A stretch of 64,000 nt of DNA from Ostreococcus lucimarinus CCE9901. Taxonomy: Eukaryota; Chlorophyta; Mamiellophyceae; Mamiellales; Bathycoccaceae. The DNA lies in the NCBI RefSeq assembly GCF_000092065.1, contig NC_009357.1, positions 1 to 64,000 of the forward strand. Direction: 5' to 3'. Position numbers and translations under genes: made by a program. Below, one piece after another: positions 1 to 8,902 of this stretch. Numbering within the stretch: position 1 is the first letter of the stretch; the number at the start of each line of letters is the position of its first letter. The notes below the pieces were generated by a model, which did not search any database, was not told the origin of the DNA, and saw only the letters and a list, made by a program, of their open reading frames with translations.

Positions 1-210
1 CCCTAAACCCTAAACCCTAAACCCTAAACCCTAAACCCTAAACCCTAAACCCTAAACCCTAAACCCTAAACCCTAAACCCTAAACCCTAAACCCTAAACC
101 CTAAACCCTAAACCCTAAACCCTAAACCCTAAACCCTAAACCCTAAACCCTAAACCCTAAACCCTAAACCCTAAACCCTAAACCCTAAACCCTAAACCCT
201 AAACCCTAAA
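1..210. repeat. Telomere, 30 copies of CCCTAAA
   Basis: Thirty uninterrupted perfect copies of the heptamer CCCTAAA (TTTAGGG on the other strand), the Arabidopsis-type telomere repeat also used by many green algae. The C-rich strand reads inward, so base 1 is the left chromosome end. The array stops abruptly at 210 and coding-like DNA begins at once, with no subtelomeric satellite between. Confidence 0.98.
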
Positions 211-216
211 AAAAGC

Positions 217-597
217 GTGAACACGAACGAGATCTCTATACCGGTGGCGACCCTGGCGTTCGCGCCCGGCGATGTCGCGGCGAATCTGGCCACCATCAGT
301 TTCGGCTCGGCAAATGATGACACGTTGTATCACAGACGCGTGCAATCCGTTGATGTCGTCCAGGATACGTCCGTCATCGTGAAGACGACGGCGAGCGACG
401 TGCTCTCGTACACGGGCGGAAGTACGCTTCAGATTACACTCGCGGATTCAACGAATTGGAACAAACAAGCCTCTTGCACCAGATGCTCGTCTCTTAACGT
501 GCACTTGACCCCCGAGTTGGACGCCGCCATCGACAGAGCAGTCCAGGCGTTCGGAACCCCGAACGGCCGCAAGCTCCTTGGGTTTTCATGCTGGTGA
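217..597 (+). pseudogene. Subtelomeric gene fragment truncated by the telomere
   Basis: The open frame begins seven bases after the last telomere repeat and has no ATG at its start; the first codon is GTG, and the telomere carries stops in every frame. The first about 75 codons look like real coding sequence: alternating polar and hydrophobic residues rich in Thr, Ser, Val and Asp, as in a beta-rich extracellular or repeat protein. I do not recognise the family. The simplest reading is the interior of a plus-strand gene whose 5' part was lost when a telomere was added. The last 40 codons may not be coding. There is no evidence of expression. Confidence 0.5.
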
Positions 598-884
598 GCT
601 CGTGGATTTGACCACGACTCCCCCGATACCCTCCGCGAGGCAAATTTTGTACCACAATAAAAGAGGAATGGTCCCCCTTCTTCGACCGACTGTCCTTGGG
701 AAAAATTTATGTATGACGGGTTGGGAGAGTCCCTGCACGCATGACGAGTCATGAACCGTCGATATATACGCATTTTAAGTATCAAATCACTAAAAGTATA
801 CTACTCCGCGTTTCGTGAGGAAATCTGTGTGAAAGCGCGCGACGCGGTACCGGACGGATGTTCCTATCACTTTGCGCGCTTATA
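598..884. other. Subtelomeric spacer
   Basis: 287 bases between the telomere-abutting fragment and the stop codon of the DnaJ gene. It is less GC-rich than the rest of the window and has no convincing frame. A minus-strand open frame at 429-785 crosses it but lacks recognisable sequence and typical codon use. The part next to 885 holds the 3' end of the DnaJ transcript. About 15-20 bases of it are repeated after the second copy near 27.6 kb. Confidence 0.5.
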
Positions 885-2303
885 TTATTCACCTATGCGC
901 TTCGCAAGTTCGGCCCACGGATCTGCTGCGGTGCTATCGTTCGTGTGTGCGTCTGCGACGCCCGCGACGCGCACGGCTATGGGCGCCAACGGAAAATCAA
1001 CGTCGTCGTCATTTCGACGCCTCTTCGGAGCAGATTCAACGGCTTCCTTATTTTCCGCGAGCAATGCCTGGACTTCATCTTCGGCGTCGTCGTCGTCGGC
1101 TGCCGCGTCGACGTTTGCGTCCTCAGCGTCGTCGTCGCTCTCGGCGTCTGGACAAAGCAACAAATATTGCCTATCATCTTCGTTCTCGCCCGCGAAAAAT
1201 GAATCGTACACAGAGAACCCATCCAAGTCAAACACGTCGACCTCTGCGTGCCGCTCCGATTTCACGAGCCCGGTATACCCGTGATCGCGATATACCTCGA
1301 AGCGTTCTCGGTCCTTTAACACCGAGAACGCGATGCCCAAACGCTGCAGCTTTCGACACGCCGTCGCTGCTTTCGTGCGCCCACTCTCTATGCGAGACTC
1401 GTACGTCGCACGCTCTGACGCTAAATCGTCCAAGCACGTGACGACCACGCTCTCGCCGTCGACGACGAGCGGAGCGGTGTTGTGTTTTCTATCCCATTCG
1501 CGACCGGCGATCGATCGCTTCGACGTCGCGACGCAGTGCGCGCAAAAGTCTCGTCCTCGCTCGCCTCGCTCGTGAGCGCGATGCCAGCGATTAAACCTAA
1601 GCACGCTTTGGCAAGCGTCGCAGAAACCCGCGGACCCGCCGTTCGTTAACAAGCGATCGGGATGCCACTTCATCGCCTCGCGATGGTACGCCGCCCGCGC
1701 GCGGCCGGCCGGATTTGCGTTCTCTTTTGAAATTTTCAGCTCGGCGTATAAATCGAAAGGCTCGTCCCTCATGTCCTCGTACCCGCACGCCTCCGTCCAC
1801 CTCGCGAACGCTTCGTCGTCGGCGTCGTCGGCGTCGTCGACGCCCTCTTCCTCGCCGCGACTCGTCGCATCCGTCGCATCGTCGCCGCGCCGCAGCGTCA
1901 CGATTTTCGCTCCACCGTCGCGAGAGTGCTCTTCGCTTCTCGCGCGGACGCCTCGCCTTCGCGCTTCTTCGTGCACAGCTCGGCGCGCGTCGACGCTGAG
2001 CGCGTTCCCGTCGTAATCGCTGACGATGCTGTGCGCGTCGCTGTCGCCGTCGCGCACGAAGAGCTCGACGTGATGTCGCGCCCAATCGCGAAGGATTCGC
2101 GGCAACGGTTTCGCGTCGACGGTCGAAAAGGCGCTCGCGTCGACGCCTCGCCGTCGTCCTCGTGCGGGCGTCATGGCGTCACCGCGCGCCGCGACGCGAC
2201 GTGACGCACGGACCGAGGGGAACGCTCGCGCGTCCGCATTGCGCGACGGCGCGTCGCCGACCGAGGCGAAGACGGACGACGACGGCGAGGACGAGCGAGG
2301 CAT
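885..2303 (-). CDS. DnaJ-domain (J-domain) protein with two CxxC pairs
   Basis: 472 residues from the ATG at 2303; the longer open frame above it starts only at GTG. A divergent J-domain begins near residue 183 (a Phe-Asp-Leu-Tyr-Ala-Glu-Leu start typical of J-domains) and has the Hsp70-activating HPD triad at about 214-216. It is followed by CDAC (228-231) and CAHC (254-257), which could bind one zinc. The C-terminus is acidic, then basic (a KRRR stretch), suggesting a nuclear protein. J-proteins stimulate Hsp70 ATPase and choose its clients; this client is unknown. A later in-frame ATG at 2174 is possible. The last about 80 codons are duplicated at 27341-27600. Confidence 0.8.
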   Translation of the reverse strand: MPRSSSPSSSVFASVGDAPSRNADARAFPSVRASRRVAARGDAMTPARGRRRGVDASAFSTVDAKPLPRILRDWARHHVELFVRDGDSDAHSIVSDYDGNALSVDARRAVHEEARRRGVRARSEEHSRDGGAKIVTLRRGDDATDATSRGEEEGVDDADDADDEAFARWTEACGYEDMRDEPFDLYAELKISKENANPAGRARAAYHREAMKWHPDRLLTNGGSAGFCDACQSVLRFNRWHRAHERGERGRDFCAHCVATSKRSIAGREWDRKHNTAPLVVDGESVVVTCLDDLASERATYESRIESGRTKAATACRKLQRLGIAFSVLKDRERFEVYRDHGYTGLVKSERHAEVDVFDLDGFSVYDSFFAGENEDDRQYLLLCPDAESDDDAEDANVDAAADDDDAEDEVQALLAENKEAVESAPKRRRNDDDVDFPLAPIAVRVAGVADAHTNDSTAADPWAELAKRIGE

Positions 2304-2318
2304 CGAAGCGAGGACTCG

Positions 2319-3437
2319 ATGTCGTCGAACGCGCGCGCGGAGACGCACGCCGAAGCGTCGACGTCGACGCTGTTCGATTTGTCACCGCGCGAGCACTTTA
2401 CGCGAGTCGTGCGCGGTGCCGCGGCGACGCGCGCGAGCGCGGTGTGCGCGCCGCGGCGGGCGTCGCGCCGGTCGACGCTCGCGATGACGACGCGCGAGAG
2501 ACCAGAACACGCGTTAGGACGGGATGTGCGAATGCAACGACGCGCGCGCGGTGTCAAACCGCGGCGCCGCGAAAGCGTCGAGGCGACAGGCGTCGAGGCG
2601 ACGGGCGAAGACGTCGCTCGCTTCCTCAGCGTGAGGTTGCGGGCGATGGATATAAACGTCCTCATGGACGGATGGCAGAACACCTTAGAAGACGCAGAGA
2701 TGGCGCTCGTGATGGAGAGGCACGTGTTTGGTGCGCGCGTGGAGGCGAGAAGCGCGCGAGAGCGAGAACACGAAGAGGCACAAATGACGATACCGAGTAC
2801 AGTCGACGCGCACGTCACGAAAAACGTGACATCGAGCGATGTCGTGCAATTCGTGGAACGCGCACTCGCTCGTGCACGCGCATTTGCTCGCGCGCAAAGG
2901 TTTCCTCCTGCGCAACCAGCGGGAACGCCGATGGACGCTTTGGCGATGCGCAAAACGGGCAAAGATAAAGCTCGCCGCGCTGACGAGATCGCTCGTCGGA
3001 TTCGATGGAAGATTCACGATCTCAAGCAAAAGGAAGTCTCGGTGAAGATAATCAGCGATGCGTTAGCGAAAACAGAGCTCAATGCGAGCAGCACCGTGGC
3101 AAAATCCACGTCGAGTCGAGCGCTAAAGCGCGCCGGGGGATTTCAAAAGACAATGTCTGCGGCAAAGCGAGCGCGGTTCAGCAAGCACAAACCGCTCGTG
3201 CTCAAGCTTCGAGAACCAGAAATTTCTATTCTAGGTTCGAAACAACTGACGTCGTTCGGTCGGGACGTCACGAACGCGGCTTCAGATCAAACGCGGCGCG
3301 TCGTGGTGAACGTGTCAAAGGCGGCGTCCGGTGTCTTAAGGCGCAACTTTATGAGTTCGGTCAAACGTCATTCGACGATGCCGAGAACGACTGCAGATGA
3401 CTTTTCGGTTTCGAAGTTTCCGAAGCTACCGCGATAA
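2319..3437 (+). CDS. Uncharacterised basic protein
   Basis: 372 residues from an ATG only 15 bp from the start codon of the divergent DnaJ gene, so the two share one tiny promoter if both starts are right. Strongly basic, rich in Arg, Ala, Ser and Lys, with no membrane segment or recognised domain. The segment at about residues 95-140 looks helical, and the C-terminal third has Lys/Arg patches that would suit a nuclear or nucleolar protein. The first about 55 residues are low complexity, and an internal ATG (MTTRERPEHA) is an alternative start. Function not recognised. It converges with the oxysterol-binding protein gene across 39 bases. Confidence 0.6.
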   Translation: MSSNARAETHAEASTSTLFDLSPREHFTRVVRGAAATRASAVCAPRRASRRSTLAMTTRERPEHALGRDVRMQRRARGVKPRRRESVEATGVEATGEDVARFLSVRLRAMDINVLMDGWQNTLEDAEMALVMERHVFGARVEARSAREREHEEAQMTIPSTVDAHVTKNVTSSDVVQFVERALARARAFARAQRFPPAQPAGTPMDALAMRKTGKDKARRADEIARRIRWKIHDLKQKEVSVKIISDALAKTELNASSTVAKSTSSRALKRAGGFQKTMSAAKRARFSKHKPLVLKLREPEISILGSKQLTSFGRDVTNAASDQTRRVVVNVSKAASGVLRRNFMSSVKRHSTMPRTTADDFSVSKFPKLPR

Positions 3438-3476
3438 AGTTGAAATGAGTAGAGTTTGTGTGATGAAACGTGGAGA

Positions 3477-4850
3477 CTAATTTAACTCGGGATACTGCCA
3501 AGGGCTGAACTTTGTCGGCACGCCCTCCGGCTTCTTTGAATCGTAGTCGTCGTTGAATTCCCAAACGTCTGTGCCGACGTCCTTTTCGAGCTCGTGTAAG
3601 TCGGCATGCTCAGCCTTCTTGAACCACCGCGGGGTCCACACTTCGCCCTTCTCCTTGCGCGTTCGTCGCTCGGCGCGTTGCTTCTCCTCGAGTTGCGTCT
3701 TCAAGGAAGTCGCCGAGGAATCACCTTCATCCAACGCCACGCGATCCGGGCGCAAACGAGAATCTGATGCTAACAACCCATAATCGGGTGCACTCGCCAT
3801 TTCGTTCATCTTGATTGTGTACGTCGGGAATCCGTACTTGTTCGCCGGCACTGGCCATTCGTCCACTTGCCAGAGCTGCACTTTCTCATCCTCATCCTCA
3901 CCCGCGCGCGTGTAACTTAAATCCCGGTTCCAGTGCCCGAAAACGTTCAATGCGGTCGTGCCATCCGGACGTTTGATCACGCCAGAGCACACGTATCGAG
4001 CAAAGCTCATTATACCGCACGCCTTGAAGTCAAGCTCGGCGACGGCGCCAGATGTGAGATTTATGACCTTCATCTCACCGAACGTATCAATCCAGATACG
4101 GCCGATGATGAGGTTATTCACTCGAGAAGACGGCGGAACGATGTTAAAGGTCTCACCAGTCTTGTGAAGCGTAATGCGGGTGCGACCGACCGGGAAAACA
4201 TCCACCCAATTACCCATGAATTTTGTGGTCACTGCGCTCGTGATATCGTACGTGAAACTCTTCGTCTTGACGTGCCCAGCGCCGATTGGCGGGTGGTGGC
4301 TCACTTGTTCTGCCAAATAAGTGCTACCGTCGTTCATCTTAAGCTCGAATGTCTCGCCCAAGATGGGATTGAATGGTTTTTTCGCTCTCTCCATCGTGCT
4401 GTAAACCGCCACGGCGAACGCCGTCACCTTGGCCAGCCGCACGTCTGCGTCTTCCTCCTCGTTCGCCTCCTCGAGCAGCCGCTGGTACTGCATGATTTCC
4501 GCCATTTTTTGTAACGTCGAAACGGGCTCCATCAAGAATGTGGGAAGGCTAAACATTGACATGATGTCGCTCCCTAGCATATCCTTCAGTTGACCCCACA
4601 TAGCCTTTCTGTCATCCACCGCGTCGACTTCGGTGTGTTCGCCCGCGTGCGCTTCCTCACCACCCTCGGTGACCTCGAGCTCATCGTATCCGGCCAAATA
4701 ATTTAATCCATCGCCGACGGCGTTCACCAAGTCCGACCCCCACGTCCCCACGCGACTGATCCACGAGCGATGGGCCTTCGCGTCTTTCGCGGCGTCGCTC
4801 GGTTGTTTCGGCGGTAGCCCGGCGCGAACATCGTCCTCGAATCCATCCAT
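3477..4850 (-). CDS. Oxysterol-binding protein-related protein (ORP)
   Basis: 457 residues. The OSBP-related lipid-binding domain fills most of it: KPFNPILGETFE at about 158-169 and the family fingerprint EQVSHHPP at 181-188, whose histidines bind the phosphoinositide head group in characterised ORPs. ORPs exchange sterol or phosphatidylserine for PI4P between the ER and other membranes. There is no PH domain or clear FFAT motif, so this is a short-type ORP as in plants. The N-terminus (about 25-60) could form an amphipathic helix, and the tail is charged and coiled. The start is the only sensible ATG (4850). Its 362-bp upstream gap holds a large palindrome. Confidence 0.95.
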   Translation of the reverse strand: MDGFEDDVRAGLPPKQPSDAAKDAKAHRSWISRVGTWGSDLVNAVGDGLNYLAGYDELEVTEGGEEAHAGEHTEVDAVDDRKAMWGQLKDMLGSDIMSMFSLPTFLMEPVSTLQKMAEIMQYQRLLEEANEEEDADVRLAKVTAFAVAVYSTMERAKKPFNPILGETFELKMNDGSTYLAEQVSHHPPIGAGHVKTKSFTYDITSAVTTKFMGNWVDVFPVGRTRITLHKTGETFNIVPPSSRVNNLIIGRIWIDTFGEMKVINLTSGAVAELDFKACGIMSFARYVCSGVIKRPDGTTALNVFGHWNRDLSYTRAGEDEDEKVQLWQVDEWPVPANKYGFPTYTIKMNEMASAPDYGLLASDSRLRPDRVALDEGDSSATSLKTQLEEKQRAERRTRKEKGEVWTPRWFKKAEHADLHELEKDVGTDVWEFNDDYDSKKPEGVPTKFSPWQYPELN

Positions 4851-5212
4851 GTCGTACCGCGAGCTCGCACGCGTTCACCAGCGCCGATCGACGCACGTGT
4901 CGCTCGCTCGTTCGCGAATACCGAGACGATATCCGTTCGAGGGCTGCGCACGCGTCGCGCTCGCGCGACGACGACGACGCGCGCGATTGAAGACGAAACG
5001 ACGGAGTCGTGCGCGTCAAACACGCACGCCCACGCCGCGTTGACGTCGGCGAGACGATGCCGCTCGCACCTCCGTGTGCGGCGTCGTCGCGCGTCGGCGA
5101 AGAAGAGAAAAAACCCGCGTGTTGACACTGTCAACACGCGGGTTTTTTGTCAACTTGACAGCTGGCCCGAGAGCCGTTTTTCGTGTACACCTGGCTGGGT
5201 ACGTTTTACATG
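4851..5212. other. Intergenic region between ORP and WD-repeat gene
   Basis: 362 bases: promoter side of the minus-strand ORP gene and 3' side of the minus-strand WD-repeat gene. No coding frame with typical content. It contains the 19-bp-arm palindrome at 5108-5148 (separate entry) and, right beside it, the small inverted repeat TGTCAACTTGACA, which reuses the TGTCAA half-site found at the palindrome centre. Confidence 0.6.
5108..5148. repeat. Perfect 19-bp inverted repeat, A-tract to T-tract hairpin
   Basis: Arms 5108-5126 and 5130-5148 are perfect reverse complements around a 3-base loop. Each arm runs from an A or T tract through CCCGCG to GTTGAC. Read on the minus strand it is a GC-rich stem followed by a T run, 65-105 bases after the stop of the WD-repeat gene, resembling an intrinsic terminator but in nuclear DNA. 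It may instead be a protein-binding palindrome or a small element remnant. Confidence 0.85.
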
Positions 5213-6589
5213 CTAATATGGCGAGTGTCGACGACCGGGCGGACGCGCACGGTCAACGGGAGGACGCTCTTCATTCCCCACGTCTGGTGTCCACGCGCAG
5301 ACCAACGCGTCCTCGCCGACCGTGGCGGGCACTCGAGCGGATTCGCTCGCCGTCGCGTTCGCATCCCAAACTATCGAGCGAACGATGTCGCGGTGACCGC
5401 GCCTGAGGACGGCTGCGGGAGCGCCGAGACCGACGTACGCACTCGTTCCGCGCATCGACGGCGACCCTTGTACGAGCGGGAAAATGCCAACCACACCGCT
5501 TTGCGTACCAGCGGAGAGGAACAGTTCGCCGGGCGCGACGCCGTCGTGAATACCCAATACGTAATCGACTTGCGCGGCAAACTCGGGCGCCGACGCCGAG
5601 ACTTCTGGAGACGACGTTGCCGCGGTTCGCACCAACTCTCGCGCGTTCTTTAAGTGAACCAAGTGCACTCCCACCCGTCGCCTGTCGCTCGATGCGACAA
5701 ATATGTGCGCGTCTTCCACGCCCGTGACGCACCAGAGCGCGTCGCGCGCGTCGCCGCTGGAGCCGGAGCGGCAAAAGCCGATATTATTCACCGCCGCTTC
5801 GGCGGACATGACGCTGATCAAAGACTCTTCATCGTTCAAAGGCGTATGTGCGCAGTCGAACGCGCACACCAAACCGTCGACGCTGGATGTATACAATTCA
5901 CTTCGTCTCTCGGGGTGAAATCTTACTCGCGTCACCGCCTCTGAGTGCGCGTCTTGGAACAACGACGCGTTACCTTGCTGACGACGATCGTAAAACGCCA
6001 CGTGCGGACCCACCGCGGTGGCGACGAGGAAGTCTGACGCACTACCACCGAGCGATGCGCTCGCGACGTCTCGCTCGTTAAACGGCGCCCTAAAGCTCGC
6101 CGTCGGTCTGTCGTCCTGCGACCGCGCGTCGTACACGCGCGTCGTGCCATCGCCGCACGCGCACACGATTGAGAATGGATCCGCCGCCGATCCGAACTCG
6201 CACTCATTCACGCTCGCGTTCAGCCTGATTTCGCGTTCGCCGTGAGCGAACGCACCCGTCGCGCGCTCTCTCGCGTACACGCGCACGCGCCCCGAAGTCG
6301 TCGCGACGGCGCAGGACGTCCCGTCGTGATTGCTCGCGATGTGCGTGTTGTACGGTGCGTCTTTGTCCACCGCGGTGGACGTCATCGACGTTGCCCTCAA
6401 CGACATCGCCGTCGTCGACGCGCGTCCGCCGCGCACGGTGAACGTCAACGCTTCGTCGCTTTCGGGCGTCGGCTCGACGTAGTCGTCGTTCTCGAACACG
6501 TTCGGCGCGCCGCTGTCGTCGACGAGCGCGCGAGCACCGCGCCGGTCGTCGTCATCGTGAGCGTCGTCGTCGTCGCGCGTTCTCGTCAT
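5213..6589 (-). CDS. WDR89: WD40-repeat protein, WDR89-like
   Basis: 458 residues from the ATG at 6589 (the frame upstream starts only at TTG). WD-type blades are spread through the protein, e.g. a blade reading AVTRVRFHPERRSELYTSS with VDGLVCAFD, and a final blade HRDIVRSIVWD with VGEDALVCAW. The order, and the segment ALWCVTGVEDAHIFVASSD between blades, match the WDR89 group, a conserved single beta-propeller of poorly known function. The N-terminus is acidic and low complexity. A scaffold role is inferred from the fold only. It is divergent from the small membrane-protein gene, with 84 bp between starts. Confidence 0.85.
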   Translation of the reverse strand: MTRTRDDDDAHDDDDRRGARALVDDSGAPNVFENDDYVEPTPESDEALTFTVRGGRASTTAMSLRATSMTSTAVDKDAPYNTHIASNHDGTSCAVATTSGRVRVYARERATGAFAHGEREIRLNASVNECEFGSAADPFSIVCACGDGTTRVYDARSQDDRPTASFRAPFNERDVASASLGGSASDFLVATAVGPHVAFYDRRQQGNASLFQDAHSEAVTRVRFHPERRSELYTSSVDGLVCAFDCAHTPLNDEESLISVMSAEAAVNNIGFCRSGSSGDARDALWCVTGVEDAHIFVASSDRRRVGVHLVHLKNARELVRTAATSSPEVSASAPEFAAQVDYVLGIHDGVAPGELFLSAGTQSGVVGIFPLVQGSPSMRGTSAYVGLGAPAAVLRRGHRDIVRSIVWDANATASESARVPATVGEDALVCAWTPDVGNEERPPVDRARPPGRRHSPY

Positions 6590-6673
6590 CGCGCGAATCG
6601 CGCGACGCAATCCCGACGCGATCGCGACGTCACCGCACTTTTCGCCGCGCGCCGACGACGGTTGGCGTTCACC

Positions 6674-7387
6674 ATGTCGACCGCGCCTGACGCGCGAGCG
6701 ATGGCGAACGATGCCGTGAGACGGGCGCGGCGCGCGATCGATGACGTCGTGGATCGTTTACGAGACGCGCGCGCGCGCGTCGTCGTCATCGCGCTGTGCG
6801 TATGCGCGTGTACGAATCCGAGCGCGGAGACGTTTCACGGCGCCTGCGTCGAGGGTAAATTCGTCGAGCGTTCGGCGCTCGACGCGCTCGTGATGCGCAC
6901 GCAGGGACGGGTGTGCAGCAATTACGGCTTGTCACACGCGTTACGCCTGAGGAAACCGACGTACGGCGTGCATGACGTCATCATCGCGTCCATCGCGCGC
7001 ACGACGCGCGATGGACGGCATTTCCTCGGCGCGTTTGGAACGTGGTTTCGCGTGCCAAAGGTTTTGAATTTCATCCCCACGGTGTTTGTGAACGTCTATC
7101 GCGTGCACGTGACGGTGTTTGCACTCATAGCGCTCGGCGCGCTCGGTGCGCTCGCCGTGCGAGCGTTGCGTTTGATAAAAACAGTCGTCGTCGGCGTCTT
7201 CGGACTCGCCGCGGCTTCGTACGTGGCGCCGCGAGTGTGCGACGCTCCGCTGTGGTCAATCGCGCTCTGCGCCGCGATGTGGGGGTACGCGTACAAGAGG
7301 GGTTGTTTGAATGGCGTCGTCACCGTGCTCAAGGCGCTCAAGCCCCCGCCCAAGCACCGCCGCGGGCGCGGGCCGCCGCCTCGCTAA
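6674..7387 (+). CDS. Small multi-pass membrane protein, unknown
   Basis: 237 residues from the ATG at 6674 (good context, ACCATGT); the longer frame upstream overlaps the WD gene and is rejected. Hydrophobic segments lie at about 35-50 (VVVIALCVCAC), 140-165 and 175-210. A central soluble part has four cysteines and GTWFRVPKVLNFIP. The C-terminus is basic and proline-rich. The first hydrophobic segment could be a signal anchor. I do not recognise the family; it may be restricted to Mamiellales. It converges on the BASS transporter gene. Confidence 0.65.
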   Translation: MSTAPDARAMANDAVRRARRAIDDVVDRLRDARARVVVIALCVCACTNPSAETFHGACVEGKFVERSALDALVMRTQGRVCSNYGLSHALRLRKPTYGVHDVIIASIARTTRDGRHFLGAFGTWFRVPKVLNFIPTVFVNVYRVHVTVFALIALGALGALAVRALRLIKTVVVGVFGLAAASYVAPRVCDAPLWSIALCAAMWGYAYKRGCLNGVVTVLKALKPPPKHRRGRGPPPR

Positions 7388-7657
7388 ACCCTGGCGCGCG
7401 CGCGCGCGATGAGACTGGATTCCCGTTCCGCCGTTTCGGCGCCCGCGCGAGTCTCGGCGCCCGCGCGAGTCTCGGCGCCCGCGCGAGCGCGTACGCGTTC
7501 CGTCGCGTTTCGATACGATTAATAATATGGGACGGGATGATTCGTCTTGTAAATGATACTGTACGAAGATTTACATCTCTACGCTTGCGCCCGCGACGAC
7601 GGATTTGCGAATATTACCAAGCTTCGTCGACCATCGTCTAAAAGCAAGATATCCGTC
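7388..7657. other. Convergent 3' spacer with 18-bp tandem repeat
   Basis: 270 bases between two convergent genes. At about 7436-7490 an 18-bp unit (GGCGCCCGCGCGAGTCTC) is repeated three times in tandem, the last copy diverging at its end. The rest is AT-richer 3' flank of both transcripts. I see no gene in it. Confidence 0.65.
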
Positions 7658-8902
7658 TTAGTTTTCATCCGGAACCGGAATGAATCGCCAGATCACCGCC
7701 ATGGTGCTCCCTAACACCGCCATCCAAACGACGGAAACCGCCGAGGGCACGCGCACGAGGTACTCCGGGAAGTGGAGAGACGCAAGCAAAAAGCCAAAGG
7801 CGCTCGACTTCATCGCGGTTTCGATAGCGACCGTTCTACAAGTCGTTTCACTGTACTTGAACACACGCATGATCCCATAACCGGCGAGGCCGCCGATGAG
7901 ATGGAGCATGAAAGCGGCGAGTTGCAACGTCATACCAGCGCCCAAAATGCCGGCGGCGCAGTTCGCAACTGCTCCGCCGACGAGGATGATGGTGGCAGTA
8001 ACACCGACGACAGGGGAGAAAGGTTCAACGCTTCGACAGAACTTCGGCACGTACTTGTTCAAAGTCAAACCGAGAACGACGGGCACAAGAACAACTTGGA
8101 TGGTGGAAATCGCCATGCCCATGGCGTCCACGTCGACGACGGCGCCCAAAGCGAGTTTGCAAATGAGCGGAGTCATGAAGATGCAGCCGACGGTGGTGGC
8201 GGTAGTCATGAGTACAGAGAGCGCGACATCACCCCGGGCGATGTAAGCGCACAGGTTGCTCGCCTGACCGCCGTTGATTGAACCCACTAGGATCAGACCG
8301 GCGAGGAGCGGGCCGCTCAAACCAAGCGCGTTGCCGATGACGAACGCCAACGCCGGCATGAGGACGTAGCACGCGAAAAATCCGAGCCCAATCACCCGCG
8401 GTTTTAAGAAAACGCGCTTGAAGTCATCAAGGGTGAGCGTGATGCCCATGGAAAACATGAGCAACGCCAAGCACGCCGTGTACGCGTTGTTCGTCATGAA
8501 CGCAAACGTGGCCGGTTTCGTGACCCCAACGACCGCGGCAAGGATGGTCCAAATCGGAAACAAGTTGGCGAAGACCTCCGAAAACTTCTTGAACGTCGCC
8601 ATGGGCGCGATCGCCCCCCCGGCCGCGCGCGGGACGACGGACCCCCTTCGCTTTTCTCGCGACGCGCCCCCCCCGAACCTAGTCGCCGTCGCCGTCGCTC
8701 GCGCGACGCCCGCGGCGCCCGCGACCGCGCGACCGACGTCACCGATGGCGTTCGGCATCACACATCGCTCGCCCGCGGCTCGACGCCGCGCATCGCCCGC
8801 GGCTCGAGCTCGCGCGCGATGCGCGCGCTTCGTGGATAAAGCCGTACCCCCAGCGCGGTGCGCGCGCGGGGCGGTGGCGAGCGCGCGCGCGGCACCGCTC
8901 AT
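7658..8902 (-). CDS. Bile acid:sodium symporter family (BASS) transporter, plastid BASS1-like
   Basis: 414 residues from the ATG at 8902; a longer frame upstream is low complexity. About 100 residues of Ala/Arg-rich transit-like sequence precede an SBF domain with nine or ten membrane segments. Sodium-site region signatures are present: NGGQASNLCAYIARG and the crossover segment ETAMKSSAFGFLLA. The C-terminus PSAVSVVWMAVLGSTMAVIWR resembles Arabidopsis BASS1 more than the pyruvate carrier BASS2. BASS proteins import organic anions with Na+ across the plastid envelope; this substrate is not determinable. It is divergent from malate dehydrogenase. Confidence 0.92.
   Translation of the reverse strand: MSGAARALATAPRAHRAGGTALSTKRAHRARARAAGDARRRAAGERCVMPNAIGDVGRAVAGAAGVARATATATRFGGGASREKRRGSVVPRAAGGAIAPMATFKKFSEVFANLFPIWTILAAVVGVTKPATFAFMTNNAYTACLALLMFSMGITLTLDDFKRVFLKPRVIGLGFFACYVLMPALAFVIGNALGLSGPLLAGLILVGSINGGQASNLCAYIARGDVALSVLMTTATTVGCIFMTPLICKLALGAVVDVDAMGMAISTIQVVLVPVVLGLTLNKYVPKFCRSVEPFSPVVGVTATIILVGGAVANCAAGILGAGMTLQLAAFMLHLIGGLAGYGIMRVFKYSETTCRTVAIETAMKSSAFGFLLASLHFPEYLVRVPSAVSVVWMAVLGSTMAVIWRFIPVPDEN

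Noticed and set aside
3244-3285. ACTGAC followed by TTCAG inside the 2319-3437 gene
   Set aside because: No GTGCGY donor at a useful distance and codon use is continuous, so kept as coding.
7436-7490. 18-bp tandem repeats as a CRISPR array
   Set aside because: Contiguous copies without spacers, only three units, eukaryotic nuclear context.
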